Assembly (NCBI GenBank): GCA_910586955.1
Contig: CAJUMM010000031.1
Span: 11,146-31,309 of the forward strand
Direction of reading: 5' to 3'
Length of the DNA: 20,164 nucleotides
DNA from: an uncultured Lachnospiraceae bacterium
Lineage (GTDB): Bacteria > Bacillota > Clostridia > Lachnospirales > Lachnospiraceae
Shown: positions 1 through 7,445 of the stretch, in pieces
Layout: each line of letters begins with the position of its first letter
How positions within the stretch are numbered: the first letter of the stretch is position 1
Position numbers and translations under genes: made by a program
Notes under the pieces: model-generated
Database searches by the model: none
What the model was told of the DNA's origin: nothing
What the model saw: only the letters and a program-made list of their open reading frames with translations

Positions 1-1
1 T

Positions 2-787
2 TTATAAAAGGGTCCGCAGCACTTTCAGGACCCCGTCGTTGACGTTGGTGTCCGTTACGTATTTGGCGGCTTTCTTTACGGCTTCCGCTGCATTGCCCAC
101 CGCATAGCTCTCCCCGGCGCACTCCATCATGGCCAGATCGTTGTGATTGTCACCGAATACCATGGTCTCTTCCGGAAGGATTCCCAGAATTTTCTGGATG
201 CTGCGGATAGCATTTCCCTTGCTTGCATTTTTATTCATAAAGTCTACCCAGATATCCCCGGCCTTCACGCAATAGAGCCGGTCCTCCCATCTGGGAATCA
301 TCAGGGCGGCCGCTTCCTCAATGCCCGTTTTCCGGTAGATAGCCATCTTATTGATGTCCCGCTCCTTAAGAAGGGCATCTTCCAGTTCCACAATGGGACT
401 GTTGTATCCTATGCGGACCAGATCCAGAAATTCCTGATCCTTGCTCTCCGTGTAGAAGCACTCCTTGGTGTCCAGGGTAAAACTGGCGCCGGGAATTTCC
501 CGGACCTGAAGAATCCATTCCCGGACATAGGACCAGTCGATCCGGTTTTCCAGCATGGTATACCCTCGGCAGTTTACATAACTTCCATTTTCCGTAATAA
601 AAATAATATCGTTTTTTACAGGCTCAAAGAGACGGGACATGCTGATATAGTGCCGCCCGCTTGCGGCCGCAAAGAGGACGCCTTTATCCTTCAGCTTTTC
701 AATCACCTGGAAAATCTCCGGGTTCAGCCGGTCCGTTCCCTCCGGAAGCAGCGTGCCGTCGATATCACTTGCAATTAACTTAATCAT
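2..787 (-). CDS. Cof-type HAD-IIB family phosphatase
   Basis: A 261-residue cytosolic hydrolase of the haloacid dehalogenase superfamily, Cof/YbiV-like, which usually dephosphorylates small sugar phosphates or cofactors; the substrate cannot be read from sequence. The four HAD motifs are visible: DIDGT with nucleophile D8 and acid/base D10, the motif II serine at S43 in ASGR, a lysine at about 190 in ASKG, and the metal-binding GDNHND at 212-217. The stretch between motif II and the lysine is the C2-type cap expected for HAD-IIB. The length is normal and the stop TAA lies at 2-4. The ATG at 785-787 has AGGAGAG just upstream, inside the end of the preceding gene. Only one base separates it from that gene, so the two are probably translationally coupled. 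It is the last visible gene of the LiaF-like/Maf-HAD/Cof operon. Confidence 0.93.
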   Translation of the reverse strand: MIKLIASDIDGTLLPEGTDRLNPEIFQVIEKLKDKGVLFAAASGRHYISMSRLFEPVKNDIIFITENGSYVNCRGYTMLENRIDWSYVREWILQVREIPGASFTLDTKECFYTESKDQEFLDLVRIGYNSPIVELEDALLKERDINKMAIYRKTGIEEAAALMIPRWEDRLYCVKAGDIWVDFMNKNASKGNAIRSIQKILGILPEETMVFGDNHNDLAMMECAGESYAVGNAAEAVKKAAKYVTDTNVNDGVLKVLRTLL

Positions 788-788
788 C

Positions 789-2075
789 TTAACTCTCCTG
801 ATTCTGCAGTTTCAAAATCTCCAGAGGCTCCCCGGCCAGTGCATCCGCTCCTGCGGCCTCCAGCTCTTCCTTTCCTCGGAAGCCCCACAAAACTCCCACC
901 GTATACATACCGGCGGAGATCCCTGTCTTCATATCAGTGCTTGTGTCTCCAATATAGAGACATTCGGAAGGCTTGGCCCCCAGTCTCTCAGCCATCTTAA
1001 GGGCTCCGGCGGGATGGGGCTTCCTGGGAATGCCTTCCGTACATCCCTGGATACAGTCAAAATATCCGGGACCGAAGATACCATCCAGGACCTTTTCCGT
1101 ATTTTCATGGGGTTTGTTGGACAATACGCCTATCTTCTTTCCCTGTTTTTTCAGCTTCTCCAGCAGTTCCCGGATGCCCGGATAGGGCTCTACCCGGTAA
1201 GTACAGCCTTCCCGGAAATAATCCAGATACAGGGCTTTAAGCCGTTCAAAATAGTTCTCCTCCGGCTGTCCTGCAAAATCAAGGAGCCTGCGGACCAGCA
1301 TATCTACTCCGTCCCCCACAAAGAGCTGGTAATCCTTAAGGGAGGCCTCCCTCATGCCCAGCTCCCTAAGGGCCCGGTTGGCGGAGGAAGCAATGGACTC
1401 CACACTGTCGCACAGAGTGCCGTCCAAATCAAAGATACAGGCTTTCCACTCTCCTGCCTCCGTTTTTGTCTCCCGGGCTTTCTCAACGCAGCTGTTTTTC
1501 AGGTCCACCCCCTGCTTTAAAAGCTCCTGGTAGAACCTGGCGGCGGGAAAGCCTACCACATTGGCGTATTCTCCCCGGATCTCCCGGATCCACAGGGCGC
1601 AGCCTCCCTGGATGGCATAGGCTCCCGCTTTGTCCATGGGCTCCCCGCTGCGGATGTATTCCCAAATCCACTCCTCCGGCATGGGATACATGGACACTTC
1701 TGTCTCCGAGGCAAAGTGGGCCAAAATCCGCCCCTGCTCCGTATCAACTGCCGCAACTCCCGTATACACCGTATGCCTCCCACCCTGGAGAAGGGTAAGC
1801 ATGCGGAAAGCCTCCGCCTCGTCCGCCGGCTTCCCTAAGATCTCTCCCCGGCAGGCAACCACCGTATCGGAGCCAATCACCAACGCCGGCTCCTTTAAGG
1901 ACGCCGCCACTTCCTCCGCCTTTTGCAGCGCAAGCTCTTTTACCATTTCCGCCGGCTCCCTGGAGACAGGATTCTCCTCGCCCCCTGCAGGAATTACCGT
2001 AAAGGAAAGTCCCATCTGCTCCAGGATCTCCTTTCTCCTGGGAGAAGCCGACGCCAGAACAATCTTTTTTCTCAT
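789..2075 (-). CDS. maf: Maf nucleotide pyrophosphatase fused to HAD-IA phosphatase
   Basis: A single uninterrupted 428-residue frame joins two enzymes. Residues 1 to about 190 are Maf (YhdE-like nucleoside triphosphate pyrophosphatase, linked to septum inhibition and clearance of non-canonical nucleotides): SASPRR at 9-14, IGSDTVV at 67-73 with the probable catalytic Asp70, DKAGAYAIQG at about 148-157, and NVVGFP at about 172-177. After a charged linker of about 20 residues, residues 211 to about 425 form a phosphoglycolate-phosphatase-like HAD: FDLDGT with D216/D218, SNKPHEN as motif II, RKPHP supplying the motif III lysine, and GDTSTD as motif IV. The usual Maf length is about 190 residues, so the whole second half is additional. 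The ATG overlaps the LiaF-like stop as ATGA. A plausible shared theme is removing pyrophosphate and then phosphate from unwanted nucleotides, but that is inference. Confidence 0.92.
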   Translation of the reverse strand: MRKKIVLASASPRRKEILEQMGLSFTVIPAGGEENPVSREPAEMVKELALQKAEEVAASLKEPALVIGSDTVVACRGEILGKPADEAEAFRMLTLLQGGRHTVYTGVAAVDTEQGRILAHFASETEVSMYPMPEEWIWEYIRSGEPMDKAGAYAIQGGCALWIREIRGEYANVVGFPAARFYQELLKQGVDLKNSCVEKARETKTEAGEWKACIFDLDGTLCDSVESIASSANRALRELGMREASLKDYQLFVGDGVDMLVRRLLDFAGQPEENYFERLKALYLDYFREGCTYRVEPYPGIRELLEKLKKQGKKIGVLSNKPHENTEKVLDGIFGPGYFDCIQGCTEGIPRKPHPAGALKMAERLGAKPSECLYIGDTSTDMKTGISAGMYTVGVLWGFRGKEELEAAGADALAGEPLEILKLQNQES

Positions 2076-2755
2076 TTAATATCCACGCCTCCAAACACAC
2101 AGGTGGCATTAATATAGAGAGTATGGCAGGGAACCTCCGTGGGAGCCGATGCCTTGTTGGTAACGCCTCCCAGGACAGGGGTTGACATAACCTTTACAAT
2201 CACATTGGAGGGAACAAGAATATCCACGCCTCCAAAAACGGCCGTGGCATCAATCCGCACATCCTGCTGAATCACCGCCATGCGCAGATCCAGCTCTGCG
2301 CCGCCAAACACGGCGTTTACCGTAACGCCCTCAAACACCTGGCCGTCATATTTCATTTTCCGCCCGCCGAATACGGCGGACACATCAAAACCGCCTTTTT
2401 CATAGGGAATCTGGTTGCCCTGCTGATCCCGGATCTGCCTCCTGGTATTTCCCAGAAGAAGGCTGATGCCTACCAGTATCAGGATAGCCGGAACCAGGAG
2501 CCTGCGCACCATGGAAAATTCCAGAAATCCCTGGGCGCTCAAAAACAGTGCGATACCCACGCACAGCCCCAGTACATTGCCTCCGTTGACCCCATACTGT
2601 ATCAAATTTACCAAACAGGGTATGATAATAAAGAGCGTCCACCAGCCTTTAAAGAAAATGCTGAAATCCCAGAAGCCCAGGCTGCCGCCTCCGTAACCGA
2701 TGCCCACGGCAATCAGCAGCAGTCCCCAAACCACGTTGCTCACATTTTTTTTCAT
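2072..2755 (-). CDS. LiaF-like membrane protein (cell-envelope stress type)
   Basis: A 227-residue membrane protein. The first half has several hydrophobic segments (roughly residues 8-30, 37-52, 58-76 and 83-102). The C-terminal half carries five regularly spaced motifs of the AVFGG type (SAVFGG, NAVFGG, TAVFGG, TPVLGG, TCVFGG), the signature of the LiaF C-terminal or toast-rack beta fold. In Bacillus, LiaF restrains the LiaSR two-component system that responds to lipid II antibiotics. No liaS or liaR gene is in this window, so a signalling role is not shown and a general envelope role is possible. The ATG at 2753-2755 has AAAGGA close upstream. The stop TGA overlaps the ATG of the Maf-HAD gene, marking it as the first gene of a coupled operon. 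Confidence 0.85.
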   Translation of the reverse strand: MKKNVSNVVWGLLLIAVGIGYGGGSLGFWDFSIFFKGWWTLFIIIPCLVNLIQYGVNGGNVLGLCVGIALFLSAQGFLEFSMVRRLLVPAILILVGISLLLGNTRRQIRDQQGNQIPYEKGGFDVSAVFGGRKMKYDGQVFEGVTVNAVFGGAELDLRMAVIQQDVRIDATAVFGGVDILVPSNVIVKVMSTPVLGGVTNKASAPTEVPCHTLYINATCVFGGVDIK

Positions 2756-2771
2756 TATCCTTTGTCCTTTC

Positions 2772-2800
2772 CTTATAACCTATCTATTAGAGTAAACCAA
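2772..2800 (-). promoter_or_regulatory. Possible promoter of the LiaF-like/Maf/Cof operon
   Basis: Read on the minus strand, TTGGTT (2795-2800), 17 bases, then TATAAG (2772-2777). The -10 is good and the -35 matches three of six. The predicted start would leave a leader of only about 10 bases containing AAAGGA, so this is a weak assignment. It lies in the divergent AT-rich gap shared with the small acidic protein gene. Confidence 0.3.
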
Positions 2801-2929
2801 TTTTTTTATACTGGCAATAAAATTTTTATATTTTTTTGCTTTTCTTTTCCCTCAATTCGTATTACAATAAGGGAAATGCTCCCAACATACCAAACAAAAA
2901 CCAAAGTTCCAGAAGGAGGAATCTTAATC

Positions 2930-3247
2930 ATGAAGAAATTTCTTAAAATTTTAGGACGCCTGGCCGTTATCGGCGCAGCAGTAGCCGGAGGAGTGGCAAT
3001 CTACAAAAAATATTTTGCACCGGAGGATGCCTTCGACGATCTGGATGAAGATCTGGACGACGACTTCGACGAGGATCTGGACACGGCCGGAAGAGGATAT
3101 GTATCCTTAAACGCTGCAGAGGAAGCGGCGGAAGATATCAAAGAAGCCGCCAAGGATGTGGCGGAAGATGTGAAAGAGGCTGCGAAGGAAGCGGCGGAAA
3201 CCGTAGCCGATGCAGCAGAGGACGTGAAGAAAGATCTCACCGAATAA
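2930..3247 (+). CDS. Small acidic membrane-anchored protein with 11-residue helical repeats
   Basis: I do not recognise a named family. The 105-residue product starts with a basic tail (MKKFLKILGR) and one hydrophobic helix (about residues 10-27), so the N-terminus is probably in the membrane. Residues 32-51 are a patch with 14 Asp/Glu in 20 positions. Residues 62-105 divide exactly into four 11-residue units: AAEEAAEDIKE, AAKDVAEDVKE, AAKEAAETVAD and AAEDVKKDLTE. Such 11-mers are seen in LEA-like and some YtxH-like proteins and form amphipathic helices. The start is fixed by AGAAGGAGGA ending about 10 bases before the ATG at 2930; the frame stays open further upstream but without a ribosome site. 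TACAAT at 2863-2868 is a possible -10, with no convincing -35. The gene is single, divergent from the LiaF-like operon, and ends at a strong terminator. Confidence 0.85.
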   Translation: MKKFLKILGRLAVIGAAVAGGVAIYKKYFAPEDAFDDLDEDLDDDFDEDLDTAGRGYVSLNAAEEAAEDIKEAAKDVAEDVKEAAKEAAETVADAAEDVKKDLTE

Positions 3248-3264
3248 TCCAAAAATTTTCTCTG

Positions 3265-3315
3265 AAAAGGGATATTGCCTGTGAGCCGCCATGGCCTTAA
3301 GGCAATATCCCTTTT
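3265..3315. terminator. Bidirectional terminator between convergent genes
   Basis: A perfect 16-bp inverted repeat: 3265-3280 pairs with 3300-3315 (AGGGATATTGCC against GGCAATATCCCT, extended by A/T pairs), with a 19-base loop. It is flanked by A's on the left and T's on the right, so it can act as an intrinsic terminator for the small acidic protein gene on the plus strand and for the MocR gene on the minus strand. Its right edge reaches the MocR stop codon. Confidence 0.85.
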
Positions 3316-4721
3316 TATCTCCATACAGAAACCAGCCGCCCGGCAGCATCCCTGATCTGGTCCTCCGAAAGAGTAGCATATCCCAGAATTACCACGGCCT
3401 CCGTCTTTTTCCCTTTTTTCTCACCGCCTGTCTCATATGCGGACAGGGGATAAACCCGCACTCCCGCTTCCCCGGCCCGGCTTATAAGCTCTTCCTCCGT
3501 GATTCCGCCGGAGAATTTCAGGAGCAGATGGACTCCGGCCCGTTCCCCGGCAATCCGGCAGCTCCCCAAAAGAGGCCGCAGGCCCAAAAGCAGGGCATCA
3601 TGCTTCCGGCTGTACAGGGTGCGCATCCGGTTCAGGTGACGCTCAAAGTGTCCCTCCTTGATAAATGTGTTGAGAATCATCTGGTCAATCCGGGAAACCG
3701 TAGAGGAAAAGAGGTGCAGCTTCCCTTCACAGGCCTGAAGAAGCTCCCGGGGCAGCACCAGATAGCTGATGCGGATAGCCGGAGCTATGGATTTGGAAAA
3801 AGTTCCTATATAAATCACCCGCCCTCCGGAATCTGCTCCCTGAAGGGCGGGAACCGGTTTCCCCCGATAGCGGAACTCGCTGTCATAATCATCCTCTATA
3901 AGATAGCGTCCCTCCTGTTCCTCCGCCCAGCTCAAAAGCTCCAGACGCCGCTTGATGGGCATCACAATCCCCAGGGGATACTGATGGGAGGGCATTACAT
4001 AGGCAATATCCGCACCGGTCTTCCCAAGCTCCTCTACCTCCATGCCCCAGGCATCCATAGGCACGGTGGACAAAGGAAAGCCCAGCTGCCGGAAAATCCG
4101 GAAAGCATGCTTGTAGGTGGGGGTCTCCATGGCAATCCGGTGATCCGTCCCCAGAAGGGCGGAAAGAAGCAGCAGCAGGTAATCGTTCCCTGCCCCCAGC
4201 ACGATCTGATCCGGACTGCAGTTCACCCCTCTGGCCTGGTGTAGATAATTTGAGATGGTTTCCCGAAGCTCCCGCTCTCCCTTGGGATCCCCCAGCCGGA
4301 AAAGTTCCTTTTTATCCTCCAGCAAGATATTCCGGCTGATTTTCCGCCAGATTCCATAGGGAAAGTTTTCCAAATCAATGCCGTTGGGCGTAAAGTCATA
4401 GTCGTAATGAGGCGTCTCCCCGGAAACTTCCGGTTCCCGGATCTCTGGGGCAGGCGTCAGGCGGTACAACTCCTCAATGGAACAGGCATAGTAGCCTTTG
4501 CAGGGCACCGACTCCAGATAGCCTTCCGATAAGAGCTGACCGTAAGCCAGATCCACGGTGCTCCGGCTGACCTCCAGATAAGCCGCCAGAGCCCGGCTCG
4601 AGGGAAGCTTCTCTTTAGCAGGGATACGGCCTGTCCTGATATCCTCCTTAATATAGCGGTAAATCTGCTCGTAGAGGGGAAGCCCCTCCTTGGAATTTAA
4701 GTGGATGGTCAGCTCCTGCAT
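3315..4721 (-). CDS. MocR-type GntR regulator with aminotransferase domain
   Basis: A 468-residue transcription factor. Residues about 1-80 form a GntR winged helix (PLYEQIYRYI, then LPSSRALAAYLEVSRSTV). Residues about 110-468 form a fold-type I aminotransferase-like domain binding pyridoxal phosphate. The Schiff-base lysine is K310 in GTFSKS, and EDDYDSEF at about 276-283 holds the usual cofactor-contacting Asp and Tyr. The family includes PdxR (vitamin B6 synthesis), GabR and TauR. No pdxS/pdxT, gab or tau genes are nearby, so the target is unknown. The ATG at 4719-4721 has AGGAG just upstream, and that site overlaps the TAG stop of glnS. The gene is therefore probably translated from the glnS transcript, an unusual partner for a regulator that mostly autoregulates. 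Confidence 0.93.
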   Translation of the reverse strand: MQELTIHLNSKEGLPLYEQIYRYIKEDIRTGRIPAKEKLPSSRALAAYLEVSRSTVDLAYGQLLSEGYLESVPCKGYYACSIEELYRLTPAPEIREPEVSGETPHYDYDFTPNGIDLENFPYGIWRKISRNILLEDKKELFRLGDPKGERELRETISNYLHQARGVNCSPDQIVLGAGNDYLLLLLSALLGTDHRIAMETPTYKHAFRIFRQLGFPLSTVPMDAWGMEVEELGKTGADIAYVMPSHQYPLGIVMPIKRRLELLSWAEEQEGRYLIEDDYDSEFRYRGKPVPALQGADSGGRVIYIGTFSKSIAPAIRISYLVLPRELLQACEGKLHLFSSTVSRIDQMILNTFIKEGHFERHLNRMRTLYSRKHDALLLGLRPLLGSCRIAGERAGVHLLLKFSGGITEEELISRAGEAGVRVYPLSAYETGGEKKGKKTEAVVILGYATLSEDQIRDAAGRLVSVWR

Positions 4722-4729
4722 CGTCTCTC

Positions 4730-6400
4730 CTACTGGGCCTTGGGAAGTTTAAAAGAACTCTTCAGGGAAACAATCCGGTTAAATACCAGCTGATCCTCCC
4801 TGCTGTCCTTGGCATCCACGCAGAAAAACCCGTTGCGCACAAACTGGAAGCTGTCATAGGGCTTTGCTCCGGCAAATCCCGGCTCCAGATAAGCCGTCTC
4901 TACCACGGTGAGGGAATTGGGGTTCAAGTTCAGGCTTCCGTCCTCATTGTAGACGCCCTTCTCCTCGTCGATGATATTTTCATACAGGCGCACCTGGGCC
5001 GTCATGGCATAGGGAGCGGGTACCCAGTGAATGGTCCCTTTTACCTTGCGCCCGGTAAAACCGCTTCCTGCCTTGGTCTCGGGATCGTAGGTGCAGTGCA
5101 CCTCCGTCACCTTTCCCGACTCATCCTTTACAAAGCTCTCACATTTCACAAAATAGGCGTGCATCAGGCGCACTTCATTTCCCGGGAAAAGACGGAAATA
5201 TTTCCTGGGAGGCTCCTCCATAAAATCCTCCCGTTCAATATACAGTTCCCGGCAGAAGGGAATTTTCCTTGTGCCCAGCTCTTCGTTCTCCAGATTGTTT
5301 GCGGCCTCCAGATACTCCACCTGGCCTTCCGGATAATTATCGATAACCAGCTTGATGGGATCAAGAACCGCCATCAGCCTGGGACGCTTAAGCTTCAGAT
5401 CTTCCCGGATGCAGTACTCCAGCATGGCATAATCCACCGAGGACTGGCTCTTGGAAACCCCGCAGAGATCCACAAACATGCGGATGGACTCCGGCGTAAA
5501 GCCCCGGCGCCTTAAAGCCGCAATGGACACCAGCCTGGGATCATCCCAGCCGTCTACAATCCCCTCTTCCACCAGCTTCTTAATGTAACGCTTGCCTGTC
5601 ACCACATTGGTGAGATATAGCTTGGCAAACTCGATCTGCCGGGGAGGCACAGGATACTCCAGCTCCCTCACCACCCAGTCATAGAGGGGCCTATGATCTT
5701 CAAACTCCAAGGTGCAGATGGAATGGGTAATGCCCTCGATGGCATCCTCAATGGGATGGGCAAAGTCGTACATGGGATAAATGCACCAGGCGTCTCCGGT
5801 ATTGTGGTGGGAAATATGAGCCACCCGGTAGATAACCGGATCCCGCATATTGATGTTGGGGGAAGCCATATCAATTTTGGCCCGGAGCACTTTCTCTCCA
5901 TCCCCGTATTTTCCCCCCCGCATAGCTTCAAAAAGCTCCAGATTCTCCTCTATGCTCCGGTTCCGGTAAGGGCTCTCCTTTCCCGGTTCCGTCAGGGTTC
6001 CCCGGTAAGAGCGGATCTCCTCCGCAGTCAGATCACACACAAAGGCCTTGCCCTTTTTAATCAGCTTCACCGCCGCCTCATACATCTCTTCAAAATAATC
6101 CGAGGCAAAATAGAGCCGGTCCTCCCAGTCCGCCCCCAGCCACTGGATATCGGCTTTGATGGACTCCACAAACTCCACCTTCTCCTTGGTGGGATTGGTG
6201 TCATCAAAGCGCATATTGAATTTTCCCCCGTACTTCCTGGCCAGACCGTAGTTCAGCAGTATGGACTTGGCATGTCCGATGTGGAGATAACCGTTGGGCT
6301 CCGGCGGGAAACGGGTGTGCACGGTGTCGTAGACCCCCTCGGCCAGATCCTTATCAATCATCTGCTCAATAAAATTTTTGCTGGTCATTTCATTCTCCAT
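4730..6400 (-). CDS. glnS: Glutamine--tRNA ligase
   Basis: A 556-residue cytosolic class I synthetase that charges tRNA-Gln directly. PPEPNGYLHIGH contains the HIGH motif at residues 40-43. The typical GlnRS blocks follow: DDTNP, VDGWDDPRL, ALRRRGFTPESIR, YCIREDLK, then the two anticodon-binding beta barrels including GRKVKGTIHWV and VFNRIVSLK at the C-terminus. The KMSKS loop reads VTGKR at 267-271, where E. coli GlnRS has VMSKR. The frame is open 18 codons upstream, but the ATG at 6398-6400 is chosen because GAGGAGG lies at a proper distance. A good extended -10 promoter sits upstream. A synthetase of this kind reduces or replaces the need for the GatCAB route to Gln-tRNA, and is thought to have been gained by transfer in bacteria. 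MocR follows immediately. Confidence 0.97.
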   Translation of the reverse strand: MENEMTSKNFIEQMIDKDLAEGVYDTVHTRFPPEPNGYLHIGHAKSILLNYGLARKYGGKFNMRFDDTNPTKEKVEFVESIKADIQWLGADWEDRLYFASDYFEEMYEAAVKLIKKGKAFVCDLTAEEIRSYRGTLTEPGKESPYRNRSIEENLELFEAMRGGKYGDGEKVLRAKIDMASPNINMRDPVIYRVAHISHHNTGDAWCIYPMYDFAHPIEDAIEGITHSICTLEFEDHRPLYDWVVRELEYPVPPRQIEFAKLYLTNVVTGKRYIKKLVEEGIVDGWDDPRLVSIAALRRRGFTPESIRMFVDLCGVSKSQSSVDYAMLEYCIREDLKLKRPRLMAVLDPIKLVIDNYPEGQVEYLEAANNLENEELGTRKIPFCRELYIEREDFMEEPPRKYFRLFPGNEVRLMHAYFVKCESFVKDESGKVTEVHCTYDPETKAGSGFTGRKVKGTIHWVPAPYAMTAQVRLYENIIDEEKGVYNEDGSLNLNPNSLTVVETAYLEPGFAGAKPYDSFQFVRNGFFCVDAKDSREDQLVFNRIVSLKSSFKLPKAQ

Positions 6401-6423
6401 AACAGCCTCCTCATCTATCTTTC

Positions 6424-6438
6424 CGGTGGAATCCACCG
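6424..6438. promoter_or_regulatory. Palindrome in the glnS leader
   Basis: A perfect 15-base palindrome with one central base, CGGTGGAATCCACCG, lies about 24 bases upstream of the glnS start and just downstream of the predicted transcription start. It could be an operator or a small leader hairpin. Nothing identifies a binding protein, and the leader is too short for a T-box. Confidence 0.35.
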
Positions 6439-6453
6439 CCTGTTTTCTCCGCA

Positions 6454-6483
6454 ATCATATCACACAACCGGATCTATTGGCAA
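6454..6483 (-). promoter_or_regulatory. Promoter of glnS-mocR
   Basis: On the minus strand, -35 TTGCCA (6478-6483), an 18-base spacer, then -10 TATGAT (6454-6459) with TG one base upstream, i.e. an extended -10. It overlaps the final codons of the dehydrogenase gene. glnS can therefore be expressed independently of the parE-parC genes upstream. Confidence 0.65.
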
Positions 6484-7424
6484 TAGCCTGTCTCAAAATC
6501 CACGATATTCCTAAGGGGCCGTCCTACCAGATAGCACTCCAGGTTGGCAATGCAGATATCCAGAATCTGCTCCAGGGTCTCCGGCAGGGAGAAGCCTCCC
6601 GACACATGGGGGGTAATGATCACATTGTCCATCCTCCACAGGGGATGATCTTTCGGCAGCGGCTCCGGATCCGTCACATCCAGGGCAGCTCCCCCAAGGC
6701 GTCCTTCCCGCAAAGCGTCGGTGAGTGCCTCCGTGTCCAGGGTGATCCCCCGGCCCACATTGAGAATCACGGCGCTTTTCTTCAGCATTCCTATGCGCTC
6801 CCGGTTCATCAGGTGATATGTATCTGCGTTTCCCGGCAGGCTTAAGGCCACGATATCCGCCTTGGGAAGCTGCTGTTCCAGCCGTTCCAGGGTATAGAGA
6901 TCATCCACGCCCTCAGGTTTTCTCCCATCCCGGCGCTTAATTCCTACGGTCCGGCATCCCAAAGCCTTCATCTTTCTGGCAAAGGCCGTCCCGATATCCC
7001 CCAGGCCCACTACCAGGACCCGGTTTCCCTCAATGACTTTTACATGCCCCTCCCATTTCCACACATGGGCAAGCTGGTTCCGCTCATAAAGATTCAGCTT
7101 TTTCTGCAGGGCGAAGAGCATACCTATCATATGCTCCGAGATAGCCAGCCCGTAAGCCCCCGTGGCGTTTGTTAAAATAACGCCCCTTGGAAGGCTTCCG
7201 TCACAATATCCTTCCGTCCCTGCATTATTAAGCTGCAGCCACTTTAGGGAACGGGCCCAGTTCAGAAGAATGGGCGGAACATTTCCCAGAATCACTTCCG
7301 CCTGGGAAATCTCCTCCTTGGTCAGCTTCTTGGGATCACAGTAACGAAACGTCACCTGCCGGAAATTTTTCTCAAGCTTTACCTTTTGCCGCTCACTTAG
7401 CGGCAGCAATACCAATACCTTCAT
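6474..7424 (-). CDS. D-2-hydroxyacid dehydrogenase
   Basis: A 316-residue NAD(P)-dependent oxidoreductase interconverting 2-keto acids and D-2-hydroxy acids. The Rossmann motif GLGDIG runs at 140-145. The catalytic trio is R225 (NVGRG), E254 (DPEP) and H273 (TPHVSG). After the second beta strand the sequence is GIKRRDGRK; basic residues here often go with NADPH rather than NADH, which is inference. It looks like the phosphoglycerate-dehydrogenase-like or glyoxylate/hydroxypyruvate reductase branch, but the substrate is not determined. A GTG at 7433 is an alternative start; I prefer the ATG at 7422-7424, which begins MKVLVLLPL and has AAGG at good spacing. It starts 21 bases after the parC stop, so it probably belongs to the parE-parC transcript. 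Confidence 0.92.
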   Translation of the reverse strand: MKVLVLLPLSERQKVKLEKNFRQVTFRYCDPKKLTKEEISQAEVILGNVPPILLNWARSLKWLQLNNAGTEGYCDGSLPRGVILTNATGAYGLAISEHMIGMLFALQKKLNLYERNQLAHVWKWEGHVKVIEGNRVLVVGLGDIGTAFARKMKALGCRTVGIKRRDGRKPEGVDDLYTLERLEQQLPKADIVALSLPGNADTYHLMNRERIGMLKKSAVILNVGRGITLDTEALTDALREGRLGGAALDVTDPEPLPKDHPLWRMDNVIITPHVSGGFSLPETLEQILDICIANLECYLVGRPLRNIVDFETGYCQ

Positions 7425-7445
7425 ACCCCTCACCTTTTCCTTTCC

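Noticed and set aside
3291..4244. A 317-codon open frame on the plus strand opposite the MocR gene
   Set aside because: It mirrors a MocR gene with full domains and a ribosome site. The translated product is low in recognisable motifs and rich in Pro, Gly, His and Gln, as expected for an antisense shadow of GC-rich coding sequence.
6401..6473. T-box riboswitch before glnS
   Set aside because: The leader is only about 45 bases from the predicted start, far too short, and no T-box sequence or antiterminator is present.
5693..6514. Long plus-strand open frames opposite glnS (also at 143-778, 753-1520, 7557-8312, 9927-10577 and 10632-11168)
   Set aside because: Each lies wholly opposite a well-identified gene, and none has both a ribosome site and a family resemblance.
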